A stretch of DNA of 64,000 nt from assembly GCA_035578175.1 (NCBI GenBank), contig JAQMRL010000016.1, positions 3,349,501 to 3,413,500 on the forward strand, in the 5' to 3' direction. Position 1 is the stretch's first letter, and every line of letters starts with the position of its first letter. Origin of the DNA: Catonia carolina (Eukaryota > Arthropoda > Insecta > Hemiptera > Achilidae). The notes under the pieces were generated by a model. That model ran no database searches, was not told the origin of the DNA, and worked only from the letters and a program-made list of their open reading frames with translations. Shown piece after piece: positions 1-12,874 of the stretch. Made by a program: the position numbers and the translations under genes.

Positions 1-651
1 CAATAACATCCTTCACTAGATTCACCACAGGTTGTAGCTGTATAATGAAAAATAAAATTGATTACTGTGATAAAATTGATAACATAACTGTGACTAGTGT
101 CTTTTACAATTGTACCTCTTCTGTTGATAAATGCTTTAATCATATAACTGAGTGACCATGTGATAAGAGCGACAATTGCCCATAACAGACAGGTGGAGTG
201 TAAAATTATTTACACTCGATCTGTTCATTGCAGAGCTAAAAAAAATAGTTCTTTTTCTTTTCACATGGTCAGCCAATTAAATGACTGAATCATTTAAGAA
301 CAGAAGAGGTAGAGGTGTACTGTGACACTAGTCAGAGTTGTCTCCTCTGAAAGTAATAAATTTCATTATACAGTTGGATTGTGTGGTGAATGAAGTGAAG
401 GTATCATTTGCAGAGTGGAAAATATGTGCTTTTCAGAGGGTCCAGTATGCTGATAAGCGTACTTTTTCACTCAGTGAGTTGTGGCAATGGTAAACCACCT
501 GACTCCTCGTTTTACTTAGTAAAACCTCTACACGTTAAAACCAGCCTACAGGCTCATCACCAAAACAACAAGACAGACAACTAATTTGTTGTAGCCCTGG
601 AACTAACAAATTGAGTGCAATTAATTTAACACTCCACCTGCTTGTTATGGG
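1..651. repeat. R3 retroposon cluster (inverted, forward, inverted pieces)
   Basis: 1 to about 176 is an inverted partial R3, 178 to about 572 is a forward, nearly full copy (starts GCCCATAACAGACAGG), and about 600-651 is an inverted head. The head-to-head join at 178 is unusual. Confidence 0.78.
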
Positions 652-915
652 CTAAACAAAATTAAGAGACTTTTTTCTTTGTTTTACGTTCAAGTATTTT
701 GAAATTTCGCTATTAATGGAGATGGTGAGAAGGATGATAAATGAAGATGAGCGATGCAAAATGCTACACCTGACAGCGGATCAAACATAATTCAGAAAAA
801 AAAGAAGTTAATGGAAACTGGTAGTATTTTTAATTTAAATTTTCATAATTTGCAGTATACATTGTAAATATTTTATTTATTCATGAATATTGGTTTTTCT
901 TTATTATTTTTTCAG

Positions 916-989
916 GAAAATTCAATGTCCTGGCTCCTTTACCAGAACCAGGAAAATTACCAGATCCGAAAGCAGAATGGTTCCAACAA
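916..989 (+). CDS. Gene A exon 1 in window
   Basis: The acceptor AG is at 914-915 after a T-rich tract, and the donor GTAAGT starts at 990. Two bases complete a codon from an exon outside the window. The remaining 24 codons form a proline-rich stretch (residues 1-24, with the motif LPEPGKLPDPKAEW). The exon ends in phase 0, matching the next one. Confidence 0.75.
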
Positions 990-1589
990 GTAAGTGATTA
1001 TACAGAGTTGTACGGATATCTCTTCCCATATCAAATTGTAAATTGTAAAAGTAAACCAAATGAATAACATGGGAGTAAGCAAAAATATTTCTTGTGTGTC
1101 TATTGTATTTTTTTTATACTTATGCGTGGTTCTCTTTGATTAACCAATACAGACTGGTAGGGTTCAGTGGTGGATAGAGTGACCAGGCATCCCGTAAAAA
1201 CGGGAAAGTCCCATTTTTTCACGTTGTGTCCCGTTGTGCCAAAAAACGTTGTCGGGACGTCAAAATGTTCCGTTTTCTCACTTTTATAATTACATATTAG
1301 AGAAAAAAGACATTAAGTTGGCTGGAGCAAATGAAAAGTACACCAAAACTTAAAAATGTTTTGCATTTTGTTGAATTCTGTTACCAGTTGTGTATTTTAA
1401 TGGTTTAATCGTTGTTCATGTATACTTGAGAAATAACTTTAGTAATAAAGTAATATGAACCTCAACATTTTATTTATTTATTTTTATTCCTTGAAAAACT
1501 AGCAAATATTTGTGTGCTTTTTGATAGGCTTAAAAGAAAAGAAAATTTATATTTTAAGTTTTAAAAACAAGTTAAGACACTTGATTTTT

Positions 1590-2501
1590 ACTTTCTCTTG
1601 CCTATATGAATATATAGGAAGGAAAGTATTGTTTTCATGTCGATTTTTCGAAATCGAGTTTTCACCGGATCTATACGTTTTCAGACCCCCTGAACCCAAA
1701 AAACATGTTTTTAGCGATTGGTCTGTGTGTGTGTCTGTGTGTGAACAGAATATCTCAAGAACGGAACATCGTACAAACTTGAAACTTGAAACTTAAGTTA
1801 CATACCACTACCGGACGCGACACGAACATTTTCATCAAAATCGGTCAACCGGAAGTAGTAGTTTATTCGTATAAGTTTTCAGTTTTTTGCGATTTTCTCA
1901 AAAACTGGTCCTACGATTTTTTTAAAAATCGCCTCATTTACTCAATTTTTTATTCTCTACAAGATAGGGTAGGCGCCATGTTTGCTGAAATTCTCGGTGA
2001 GGCTGTTTTCACGTAAAAACGTTGTTTTTTTAAGATTGCGGCTTTAATATGCATTTTAGCGCAAAATATTATATAATAAAAGTTGTAGAGAATGTAAAAT
2101 TCTACAACTTTTATTTCAAACATTTTTTTTGTATAACGCTTAGTTTAGCGGTAATAAGCGATTTTCTGTTTTTTTTTCTCACGAAAACGTGTGAAAAATC
2201 GATTTTTTTAAGATTTCGGCCTTAGAATGCATTTTACGACAAAAGTGTGTATAATAAAATTTGTAGAAAATTAAAAGATCTACAACTTTTATTTCAAGCT
2301 TTTTTTTGTACAGTGCCTAGTTTAGCGTGTAGGAGCGATTTTCCGTATTTTTAAGCCAAACTGAGGTCGATTTTAATTTTGCGTATTTCGCTAATGTTTT
2401 TTGAGGTTAGTTTTTTGTTTATTTCTAATATTTTATTACTTAGGTTTATTGTTAATTATTTATATTGGCAAGAGAAAGTTGTGTGAGTGTTTCACACCAG
2501 A
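1590..2501 (+). repeat. Repeat R1, full copy
   Basis: About 0.9 kb with inverted ends ACTTTCTCTTGCC (1590-1602) and GGCAAGAGAAAGT (2467-2479), then a small GTGTGAGTGTTTCACAC hairpin. It contains several internal stem-loops such as AAAGTTGTAGAGAATG with its complement. There is no credible coding capacity. Confidence 0.88.
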
Positions 2502-2684
2502 TTTTTTTTATTTTATAATATATTTAACAGATGAACATAAAACCAGGATTCTGTAGCCCCTATTCCATACCCCCATCCCTAGACCACAGCCTCGGTAGTG
2601 CGTGTTATATTAGTGTCCCGTTTTTGCATGGTAACAATCTGGTCACCCTAGTGGTGGAGCGTAAGTAAATAAAAAGTCAGTTCC

Positions 2685-3232
2685 ACTTATAGTCACTTGA
2701 GTCACGAGTTTGTCCTTGTTTGCAACGAGGGGAAAAGGGGAAAAGCATCAGTGCGCATGCGCAACTGCTTCAATTTCAGTACGACAAACATAACAACTTA
2801 TACTATACCCACAGCATATACAGTATATTGCGGAACCTTTTGTAGGTTAACTGTACAAATATAACTGTTTGCTACCATAAACACAAATGTCAGTTTCTCG
2901 AAAACATTGTCGAACTATTCACAGTGCTGAACACAATGTAATAAAGTGTTGTGAAGATAAAGCTAAACAAAAATAACTATCTGTGCCTCTTAACAAGAGC
3001 CGTGAGCATGCGGCTAACTACTGTGATGTTTCTCTTTCCACAATTCGAAAAATAAAGAAGGAAATTAAGGACGTGAAGAAGCTATTCTTCAACTGTTTTG
3101 TTGACACCTGGTAAAAAAATAAAACGGTTAGGTAGATACTAGACGATACTAGAGAGACTGATAATGAAAACGCCGATAACAGCAATAGTAAAGAAGGCAC
3201 TGCAAATATTCCACTTCCCTTCCTCACAGGTT
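2685..3232 (+). repeat. Repeat R5, copy 1
   Basis: Starts CTTGAGTCACGAGTTTG. TGCGCATGCGCA (2752-2763) matches the NRF-1 consensus. A trace of a helix-turn-helix (ANYCDVSLSTIRKIKKE) is readable at about 3013-3065. The right end is truncated. Confidence 0.8.
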
Positions 3233-3445
3233 ACTGGCTCGGCCTTGATGACAAAGGCCTCTTTCAGTGCGCAGCCGAAAGTTTTGTCGGTACGCCGCCA
3301 AAGGGCCTACCACACCGACAAGGGCCAAGAGAAGTATTGAAGGCCGGCAGCACAGTAAATGATTAATTAGAAGGGGTTCATTTTCTACATTGGCAAGAGA
3401 AAGTTGTGTAAGTGTGTTGACACGAGAGTTTTCTGTATTTTACAG

Positions 3446-3656
3446 GAACAAGGAGCACCTGGCAGCAGCGTCACAGTGATATCAGCTCCAAAAACAACTC
3501 TAACTTCAAAATCTGATTCGATTGCTATGGCAGGTGCAAAATCAAGTATCGCTCAGGAAACTCAGCAAGAGCAAGTGACTGCGCCTGATACTAGTAAACA
3601 AATTCAAGACTCACCATCAACTTGGACAATGACTAGCATCACTCCGATTCGAGAAA
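3446..3656 (+). CDS. Gene A exon 2
   Basis: The acceptor AG is at 3444-3445 and the donor GTAAGA at 3657. Codons 25-94 plus one base encode a Ser/Thr/Gln-rich linker that looks disordered. The end is in phase 1. Repeat sequence presses on both sides: an R1 end lies just upstream of the acceptor, and a TA-flanked MITE begins 17 nt after the last exon base. Confidence 0.75.
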
Positions 3657-3672
3657 GTAAGAAAATCAATTA

Positions 3673-4346
3673 CAGTCGGACCTCCATATATCGAAATTGT
3701 ACGTTCCTCATAAAAAATTCGATAAAGAGAAACGCTGTTTTTTTTTCATTATCACTGCTACCTCGTATATTAAGTGAGATTACTCGACCGTAACCACATT
3801 ACCTTAGAACAGTATTTATTTACAATAAAGTTTGTTTTATTGTGAACACGGGTGTTCACAATTTGGGCAATTCTCCACTGAAAGAAAAATTTTTCTCTTT
3901 TGCTTAGGCATGTTTTCATCTCGTAACAGTTTTAGGTACCCATTTGAAAATTTCTTCGTCGTATTTACATATTTTTGATCGTACATAGTATAAACGTATC
4001 ACACTACCCTTGTACGTGGACCACAGTGGTCAACGTACTGACGTACTGTATTGTCATGTTGCTCTCTCTCTCTATTTATATACACACATATATATATATA
4101 TATATATATCTCACTCTCTCTATCTCTACCTCCTCCCCCTCTCACTCAATGTTTCGGATTGACTTGTGTGTCATGGGAGGGCTATATGGAGTTCTATTTA
4201 TATTTTTACTAAAATTAAATTTGATATATAGAATTTGTTTTCGATATACAGAAGCATTTTTCATTTAAAATTTCACGGGACTCAGGAAATACTTTGATTT
4301 TAGAGAATTTTGATATATAGAAGTTCGATAAATAGAGGTCCGACTG
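3673..4346. mobile_element. TA-inserting MITE, pogo/Tigger-like ends
   Basis: Starts CAGTCGGACCTCCATATATCG and ends with the complementary sequence at 4321-4346, with TA on both sides. A (TA)n and (CT)n tract lies inside (4085-4135). It begins 17 nt after gene A exon 2. Confidence 0.8.
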
Positions 4347-4539
4347 TATTATTATTATTATTATTATTTGCGAATACTCCCTTGAAATGGAAGACACTAA
4401 GCAAATGCTTCGTTTTGTTTTTCATTTTTTGTTTTTCTCATCTTGCCAATACAGTTTCATTCATATGCTGTGTTGCTTTTTTCGTTCCTCATCCCATTTT
4501 GGCCTATATGGCTTCGGTTCCTTTGGCTCTAGAGTAACT

Positions 4540-5682
4540 TCCCATTTGTTGATTTTGCTTCTAAAGCTATTTCTGTCGAAAATTTCCTCCGTTTCAATAT
4601 TCGCCTTCTGTAGATACCCAGTTTGTTGTTGATTACCACTTAGTAATTTGATCGAGAATCTGTCTTGTTAATCTGTGTGTCGGTAATCTCTGTATGTGTC
4701 CGTAGAATTTCGCTCGTCTCTTTCTTATATCAATTTCGATATTAGAGAATTTTTCTGTCGTTTCTATCTTCTGTAACCTGTATCCGTCTTTGGTCTGTCT
4801 TGGTCCTAAAATTTTTCCTGATTATCTTTCTTTCCTCTTTCTTGATATCTTCCATTTCGTTTCTTTTATCCAAAGCTAAAGTCTCGCTTGCATACAATGC
4901 TGCTGGTTTCACAACCGTGTTGTAGTGCCTGATTTTCAGTTTTATTGACATCGATATCTTGTTGTACAGATTCTGAACTTGTCCCAATGCTTTTTTCATT
5001 TCTGGTAATCTTAGGATTTGTGAGAGTTTTTCAGCTCCGTTTGGTTCGATTATCTCCCCCAGATACTTGAAGAATTTCGCTCTGTTGATTTTTCCGTATT
5101 TTGTTCTTAGTTCTTTTGTTTCTGTTTAGGTCCCGAAAAATTCTGTCTTTTCGAATGAAATTTGAAGGCCCACTTTTTCCGCGCATTCTTTAAGTTTTTC
5201 AATTTGTGTCGTTACTTCATCTGTGCCCCTTGTCAATATCGCTAGATCATCTGCATAGGCTAGGTATGGTATGTGGATTTTTCCTATTTTGATTGGTTCC
5301 CATTTCAATTCCTTCATGACTTTGTCCAGCACTATATTGAACATCAAGGGTGATAATCCATCCCCTTGTCTACTCCTGTTTTTATAATTATCAAAAGGTT
5401 CCGAAATTTCTCCTAAGAATTTTATTTTAGGTCGAGTTTCACTCAGTGTCTGTATTATTAAATTTCTAGGTTTGTCATCTAATTTGTATTCTTCAAGAAT
5501 GTTGTAAAGTGATTGTCTGTCGATCGAGTCATATGCGTTTTTGAAATCTACAAATACACATGTAACCACACCGGTTGTGCTCTTTTGGCTCTCTTCTTCA
5601 ATATAGTTCTCAGGTTGAAGATCTGCTCTGTGCAGGATCTATTTGGTCTAAAGCCGGCTTGATTCTCCGCGTAGTGGTTCTA
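4540..5682 (-). pseudogene. Non-LTR reverse transcriptase fragment
   Basis: On the - strand 5126-5569 encodes VFVDFKNAYDSIDR, SRQGDGLSPLMFNI and YADDLAIL, so the RT core is recognisable. 4742-4999 is the following thumb-like part (KPAALYASETLAL). Stops and shifts separate them. The clade differs from the 30-kb element. Confidence 0.85.
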
Positions 5683-6013
5683 TAGTCCAGCCTCTCGTAG
5701 TTTGCTCCTAATGTAAACAAATAATGACGTCACTGAGCATGCGCATTATATCAAAATGTGTACACGCTGATTAAAAAGTAACAACAAAATGCTTTCAAAA
5801 GTATTTAAATACAAAATACTTTTAATTTTTTTTTTTAAATGAAATTGTTAGGCCTACATCATACCATGACTGATATTTTAAGTACTTATAATTTAAAACA
5901 TAGTTAACTTAATAGGAATACGACATCCGTAAAGTCGCGGACTCTAGTGTGCACCCTGTAGTAGGTGGCTTTTGTTTGTTGACAGTAGGAGCAAACTAAG
6001 AACGGCTCAACTG
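5683..6013 (+). mobile_element. MITE R2, copy a
   Basis: TA-flanked, with ends (C/T)AGTCCAGCCTCTC...GTTAGTTTGCTCC and the inverted match GGAGCAAACTAAGAACGGCTCAACTG. It carries TGACGTCA at 5725-5732 followed by GAGCATGCGCAT. Confidence 0.9.
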
Positions 6014-6344
6014 TAGCTGTTCTTGTACTGTTCTTGAAAATCCATTATTATTATTATTATTATTTGCCCATAACAGGGAGGAGGAGTGTGTAAATTATTT
6101 GCACTCAATCTGCTGGTTCCAGAGCTTTAAAAAATAGTTCTCTGGCTTATCACATGGTCAGTCAATAATTATGACACATTTAAGAACAGAGGAGGTGCAG
6201 GTGAAAAAGTCACAAGTCACTGGAGTCTATCTACGCCAAGAGTACTCCGACGTAGGCAACCAGCAATACAACTGAGCATGCGTATTAATTAAAAATACGC
6301 ACAGCATGATCAAAAACAAAATTCCATGCAACACTAATTTGGTC

Positions 6345-6652
6345 TAAGCTTAACATAGCTCAGCTGTTTAACAGCTGATTTTCGGAGACGAAGGTTCCTA
6401 GTTCAAATCTTAGTAAAGGTAGTTACTTTTATACGGATTTGAATACTAGACAGTGGTTACCGGTGTACTTTGATGGTTGGGGTTTAATTAACCATACTCT
6501 CTCAGGAATGGTCGGCCTGGGTCTGTAGAAGACTACACCTCTTTAACACGTCATACACATCATCCTCATCTCTCATTGGGTCATGGGGTTGCTTATTGTT
6601 CTCAATTGAACAGATTGTAATGTACACAATTAGGAATAAAAAAAAAAATTTC
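6345..6652 (+). repeat. SINE R4, copy with A-rich tail
   Basis: Head damaged; TTCCTAGTTCAAATC resembles box B. The body matches 13024-13354 and ends in a run of A. Confidence 0.8.
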
Positions 6653-6846
6653 ATTCGTTCGAAAATGTTTCATAAATCGAATATTAGTTTACCTAATATT
6701 AGTATAACTACGTAAAACTTTTACTACTGTTACTCTTACATTGTTAATATACATACTCCACCTGCCTGTTATGGGCTGTGTCTAATTATTAAAAACACAT
6801 ATCATTTGGAATAAACGCCTTTTATTTTCATTTTATTTCTGTTTAG

Positions 6847-6954
6847 GAAAAAGCCAGTATTTAGGTATGGAAGGGCAGAAGACAAAAGAAGGGCAAGGAC
6901 CGACTGGACCTCAACAAAGTGCACAGCAACAACAACTCCCAATACTTAAAGACA
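6847..6954 (+). CDS. Gene A exon 3
   Basis: The acceptor AG is at 6845-6846 and the donor GTAAGT at 6955. The leading GA completes an Arg codon with the last base of exon 2. Residues 96-130 follow, including a Gln run (QQSAQQQQLP). The exon ends in phase 1. It is too short and too low in complexity to call alone; the support is the double phase match and good splice sites. Confidence 0.7.
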
Positions 6955-7744
6955 GTAAGTTCTGTAATTTTGTTTTATATAATAAATTTCACTGACCTTC
7001 TTTTTAAACTGCGTCAACTTTTATTTTTACTAACACGTATTTCGGTGGATGCTCCATCATCAGAGTAAATAACATAGTAATTGAAACTAAAAAAATTTTT
7101 TATTTATTTAAAATCTATACAAGATGATACATCCTCAGTCATTTGTATAAAAATTTTATACAAATGTATAAAATACATACATGTATAATGTTTTATTTCA
7201 AAGGTCTGTCTGTGACTTTATACTATGAATTACTTTATATATTTATTCTTAACACATTCCATAAATCAAACCGCATACAAACACAACCATTCTCTTCAAA
7301 CTGCCCCGGTCAACAGCAGACCAAATAAAATTTGCATTCGCTTGTATTAACTACTTTTTGTTTGATAATTTTTAAAACTTTCAAATAAAATATAAATTTG
7401 TGTTGTAAATATGTCTTTTAAACTTATTTGATGATCTGCGTAGATATTTCTTTATATTTGTTTATTTTAAAATTTTAATAAATGTTTTTTGTAACTTTTA
7501 AACACTCTTTTGATTCATCAACTTCCATCAATAAATTAACACTTGATTCTTAATTATTAGCTGAGATTATTAAGTTGATTGATTTAATAATTTAGAAATA
7601 AGATTTTAATTATAATTAGCCAGTTTAATAATTTACAAAATGCTAAGAATTTAATTATAAATATTTAGATAATTATCAATAGCAGTCAGGTTATAAACAC
7701 ATGGTTAATATCACCTTGTACATTTGTAATGCTACAAAATTAAA

Positions 7745-8260
7745 CCAGGAAAACAGAATAGATAAAATCCAAAAATTTGAAAGGAGGATCCTTAGAACGT
7801 GCATCGTAAAGAGACACCAAGTGGATGGAGAATGGATATCACTACCAAATTAACAGATCCACCAGGAGAACGAATCGGTAATAGACACGATGAGGAAAAA
7901 TAGAATATCCTTCTTTGGACATATAATCAGAACACCCAAAGATACAATCAGAAAACTCTACTAGAAAAAGACAGAAGTAATACGGTTAAGAGAAATCAAG
8001 AAAGATTTGGAAGAATTAGGCATCACCTTCGAAGATCTACAAAGTAAAACTGAACAGCTAAAACTATTAAAAGATAAAAATATTAGATTCCAAGGAAAAT
8101 TAGATAAAAGAGAAAGCAGGAAAGTGATCTTTTCAGAAGCAGAAAGGCAAAGAAGATCTGCCAGAATGAAAGAATACTGGAGGAAAATCAAAGAAAAGAA
8201 CCAGAAGAGAGTGCCCAGAAATTGACTCAAGTGATCCACTGCAGTCTCTAAGAGAATAAA
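7745..8260 (+). pseudogene. Non-LTR element C-terminal fragment
   Basis: Frames include ERRILRTCIVK, RISFFGHIIRTPKDT and a charged tail with RQRRSARMKEYW. This matches 39270-39634 in layout and probably belongs to the same clade as 4540-5682. Interrupted by stops. Confidence 0.75.
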
Positions 8261-8737
8261 AAAATAATAATTCAATAATTTAAGTTTTTTTCCGTGTGAA
8301 ATTGGAAAAATCATTATTTGTTTTCTTTTCCATTATTAATTTATCTTTTAAAATGCTTTCATTCACTAACAGGGAAAGTTAACACAATAAAAACTCACTG
8401 AAGTGGTAGTGCTTACCCATGAGCACATTAAAAAAATTCCTCTGTACTTTATTCTATTTAAGGATTACTATCAAGCTATTTTGAATGGACTGTAATTCAG
8501 AAATCAAACATACTGTTTTGTATTTCTCAAAACCGGATATTTTTATATCCGACTTATCTCAAGTCCCAATTGATCCGGATAAGGGGGGGGGTTTCTACTG
8601 TATTTACATTGGCAAGAGAAATTTGTTTGAGTATTTTACACCATATTTTAAACTTTTGTACCAGTGTATACACTGTGATAGGAATTGTGAACCCCCTCCA
8701 AGATAAATTTTATTGATAAAACATTTTATTTTTTCAG

Positions 8738-8901
8738 ATACATCAGAAAAAGAGATGAAAGAAGATGCGAATTTTCCATCGTTTCAAAGCTTTTTCCAAG
8801 GAGTTGATAAATCAGATTCAAATTATTTCATTATGGAGTCATTCACTCAGACTAATGTCTCTTTTCATGAGAATACAGTTATGTTGCGTACTTCTGTTAA
8901 G
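8738..8901 (+). CDS. Gene A exon 4
   Basis: The acceptor AG is at 8736-8737 after a T tract, and the donor GTATGT starts at 8902. The leading two bases complete an Asn codon with exon 3. Codons 132-185 contain the aromatic block FPSFQSFFQG and end in phase 0. R1 sequence flanks both sides, with a full copy beginning about 28 nt after the donor. Confidence 0.78.
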
Positions 8902-8929
8902 GTATGTTGGTTAAAAAACAAAAAAAATC

Positions 8930-9821
8930 TGGTGTGAAACACTCACACAACTTTCTCTTGCCAATGCAAATAATTAATAATAAACCTAACATTATTAATA
9001 AAATATTAGAAATAAACAAAAACTAACCTCAAAAACATAACCTTATTTTAATCATGAGTGAATGACGCAAAATGACAATCGAACTCAGTTTGGCTTAAAA
9101 ATACGGAAAATCACGCTTTCACGCTAAACTAAGCTCTGTAGAGAAAAATGCTCTAAACAAAAGTTGTAGATCTTTTAATTTTCTATAAATTTAATTATAT
9201 ACACTTTTGTCGTAAAATGCATACTAAGAGCGAAATGTTAAAAAAATCGATTTTTCTCACGTTTTCGTGAGAAAAAAAACAGAAAATCGCTAATTACCGC
9301 TAAACTAAGCGTTATACAAAAAATTGTTTGAAATAAAAGTTGTAGAATTTTACATTCTCTACAACTTTTATTATATAACGTTTTGCGCTAAAATGCATAT
9401 TAAAGCCGCAATCTTAAAAAGAAAATGTTTTTACGTAAAAACAGCCTCAAGCAGAATTTCAGCAAACATGGCGCCTACCCTATATTGTAGAGCATAAAAA
9501 ATGTAGTAAACCAGGCGATTTTTGAGAAAATCGCAAAAAAGTGAAAAATTATACGAATAAACTACTACTTCCGGTTGACCGATTTTGATGAAAATGTTCG
9601 TGTCGGGTCCGGTATTGGTATGTAACTTAAGTTTCAAGTTTCAAGTTTGTACGATGTTCCGTTCTTGAGATATTCTGTTCACACACAGACCAATCGCTAA
9701 AAACATGTTTTTTGGGTTCAGGGGGTCTGAAAACATATAGATCCGGTGAAAACTCGATTTCGAAAAATCAACATGAAAACAATACTTTCCTTCCTATATA
9801 TTCATATAGGCAAGAGAAAGT
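8930..9821 (-). repeat. Repeat R1, inverted full copy
   Basis: Same ends as 1590-2501 in reverse. It starts about 28 nt after gene A exon 4. Confidence 0.88.
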
Positions 9822-9987
9822 AAAAAGTATACAGTGGACAATTAGAACTGGCACAACTCTTGCTCTACGTGTACACACAGTTCCGCAAAAAGTATATCCA
9901 TAACATATTCTTTCAACAAGGTCTACAAATTTTAATGTACGTAAATGCCTACAACCTTATTTCAATGTACAAACATACAAATAATTT

Positions 9988-10165
9988 ACAGGGTGATTAT
10001 AAATGAAATAGACAATTTCGACAGCTTCTTAAACATCAAACTGGTGTAAATAAAAAACATATGAAAATAGATTAGAGATTTGCGAGTGATTAAATAGCCC
10101 CTACTTAGAGAAGTATTGTAGTTACAGTGATGTTACATTTTTCGGGGTACAATTTTAAAGATTCA
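9988..10165 (+). repeat. Terminal fragment of decayed Tc1/mariner-like element
   Basis: CAGGGTGATTATAAATGAAATAGAC and the next 60 bp match the left end at 62180. The right end is missing. Confidence 0.7.
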
Positions 10166-10204
10166 CCAAAGGGTACGGGAGAAAAAAAAGGTTGGGAACC
10201 GCTG

Positions 10205-10762
10205 CTCTACAGGATAGGGTAAGCGCTGTGCTTGCTGAAATTCTTGGGGAGGCTGTACTCTCATACAAAAAATGGTTTTTGTAAGATTGTGGTCTTAATG
10301 TGCATTTTAGGGCAAAAGTGTATAATCAAAGTTTATAGAAAATTTAAAAACCTACAATTTTTATTCCAAACGTTTGTTTGTATAACTTTTAATTCAGCTG
10401 AAATAAGTGATTTTCTGTATTTTTTTTTCATTAAAATCAGTAAAAAATGAAATTTTTAAGATTTCAGCCCTAGTATGCATTTTACAACAAAAGTGTATAT
10501 ACCCAAATTTATGGGAAATTAAAAGATCTACTACTTTTATTTGAAGCATTTTTTACTACAGGGCCTGGTTTAGTGTGAAAGAGTGATTTTTTGTAGACTA
10601 TCTATTACTACGCCAAACTAAGGTTGGTTATAATTTTGCATCATTCACTCATGATTAAAATAAGGTTACATTTTTGTTTATTTCTAACGTTAGGTTGTAT
10701 TGTTGATTATTAGTATTGGTAAGAGAAAGTCGTGCGAGTGTTTCACACCAAAATTTTTTAAT
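10205..10762 (+). repeat. Repeat R1, 5'-truncated diverged copy
   Basis: Begins inside R1 (CTCTACAGGATAGGGTAAGCG) and runs to the GGTAAGAGAAAGT end and hairpin. Confidence 0.8.
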
Positions 10763-10929
10763 TTAATTTCTAAATGCGGACTGAAATGGGATTTCCAATG
10801 AGAACATGAGTAAACAGACCTGCGACTTAAAAGTGTTCCTAAAATTATTCGAATAGGGCGTAACTCTTTTCTAGTGTTTTCGTGGAGTAGTGGATAGCAG
10901 ATGCAATAAAAGTGTCACAAGGTTCTGTT

Positions 10930-12290
10930 GTTGTAGTCACTTGAGTCTTGAGTTTGCCCTTGTTTCCAACGAGGGGTAAAGGGGGAAAGCATCAGTGCGC
11001 ATGCCCGACTGCTTTAATTTCAGTATGACAAACATAACAACTTATACAGGGTGATTCATTTAAAAGTAGCCCGCGGCCTTCGGCACTCAATTGTATTCAA
11101 ATAGTAAATGAATAAATAGAATTTACTTAATACATAATTTTACATATTTATTTAAAATTTATATACAAATTTCAACTTCACCTTTACAGTAGATGCTGAA
11201 AGTGGCGTCCTTGAACGCTTACACATTTTTGCGCTCGTTCAATGTTATTAAAGCACACACGACGCAATACGCAAACGTCTATAGCTTGAATGGCTGCCAC
11301 GATGTTATTCTTTATCTCATGTTTACTGCGGGTGTTTGTTTGGTAAACAGTTTCTTTTAAATAACCCGATAGAAAAAAATCGCACATACTCAAATCGGGT
11401 GAACGAAGAGGCCACAAATCTTTACTAACAACTCGCATGGGTAAAGCCTGATTGATATGAGATAGGGACTGACGAGACGTGTGACATGTTGCACCATCTT
11501 GCTGAAAAAAAATTGTACTCTATAATAATATAATAATTAAATAATAATATAAAGGCCAGTCGATCACATCGTGATCAGTGCTGCCAATACAGCATATGAA
11601 AATTACTTGAGCGGCAGGCTACTTTTAAATGAATCACCCAGTACTATACCCAGAGCATATACAGTATATCGCGGAAGCTTTTGTAGGTTAACTGCTAGTT
11701 ACAGATTTGTCAGTTTCTCGAAAACGTGATCAAACTATTCACAGTGTTGAATGAAATCTAATATGCAATGTAATAATACGCTATGAAGTTGAAGCTAAAC
11801 AAAAATGCCTATCCACGCCTCTTAACAAAAGCCGAGAGCAAGCGGCTAACTACTGTGATGTTTCTCTTTCCACAATTCGAAAAATAAAGAAGGAAATTAA
11901 GGACGTGAACTATTCTTTAACAGTTTTGTTGCCTGGTGAAAAAAAGAAAACTGTTAGGTAGAAACTAGAGAGACTGATAATGAAAACGCCAGTGACAGCA
12001 ATAAGTAAAGAAGACATTTGTAATTACAGTAAATCAAACATTTCTAGTCATTTAATTAAGCTATTGGCAATATTACAGGTCATATTTATTTCTTATAAGG
12101 TTTATGAAGAAAACATTTTCTTGGAATAAACCACAGCTTACAAAATGTATGTAGAAACTTCACGGTAGTGAAATGTACAAGTAGTGTCTCACTGTTGAGG
12201 TTGGCAGCACTGCAAATATATCATTTCCCTTCCTCACAACCCATACATAAGCAAAAGGCAATCTCGTGACTTCAGTATCTATATCTGTGT
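10930..12290 (+). repeat. Repeat R5, copy 2, interrupted by transposon
   Basis: R5 is split by 11047-11641. The left TIR is CTTGAGTCTTGAGTTTGCCC and the right end is GGCAATCTCGTGACTTCAG in complement. The NRF-1-like site is mutated. Confidence 0.82.
11047..11641 (-). mobile_element. Nonautonomous Tc1/mariner-like element, copy 1
   Basis: The 595-bp element starts CAGGGTGATTCATTTAAAAG. It sits at a TA inside repeat R5, and the uninterrupted R5 copy near 2800 gives the empty site exactly. On the - strand it keeps a transposase tail (11184-11438) with SPDLSMCDFFLSGYLK. It ends CCCAG instead of the expected CCCTG. Confidence 0.88.
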
Positions 12291-12410
12291 GAACTTTTTA
12301 CGCCACGTCCAGATTCCGTTTACTCCTTTCAATTGTTTCCCTCCTTTTAAAATTTTTATAAATTTCTTTCCATTTTCAAAACGTTTAATAGAGTAAATTT
12401 ATAATTTCAG

Positions 12411-12857
12411 CCAGAATGCGATCATGAGAAAATAGAAAAAATTGAAGAAGAAGTATCAGAATTATTGCCGTTTCTTGGAAAAGGAAAATCAGATAAAGTA
12501 GCGACAAAAACCGAAGGAATACAGACCGATTTACAATGGTTACCGTCCAACATGGGAAATGAAGTGATCGAATATCTCGGTGAATCTTATATCCAAGAAA
12601 CGAAAGATAAAGGGACCAATACGGGGATGTTAACAAAATCAGAACCCGAATTGGAAGATATTATCGCAACGTTAGTAGCCACGATCATCAGAAAACCAAC
12701 AGAAAATGAAATAAAAAGAAAAGAGAAAATTCAGGAGTGTCTTCAAAAAGACGACATAGATGGACTGTATGAAGTATTTGGTGTTGTACGGCCTATTCCA
12801 AAAATTCCTTCTTCAACTGAAAGGAAATCTTCCAAGAAACTTAAACGAAGTACCGAT
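12411..12857 (+). CDS. Gene A exon 5 (largest)
   Basis: The acceptor AG is at 12409-12410 and the donor GTGAGT at 12858. There are 149 codons (residues 186-334), phase 0 at both ends. The exon encodes an acidic helix, then charged segments and a Lys-rich end. The open frame runs past the donor to 13100, but only through MITE and SINE sequence, so the donor at 12858 is preferred. MITE R7 starts about 17 nt after the donor. Confidence 0.82.
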
Positions 12858-12874
12858 GTGAGTATATCCTGTAT

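Noticed and set aside
1512..2016. Open frames with MKLKLHTTTGRDTNIFIKIGQPEVVVYSY-type sequence, also at 9431, 26556 and 43128
   Set aside because: They recur because repeat R1 recurs. Frames break differently in each copy and no start, domain or codon bias supports coding.
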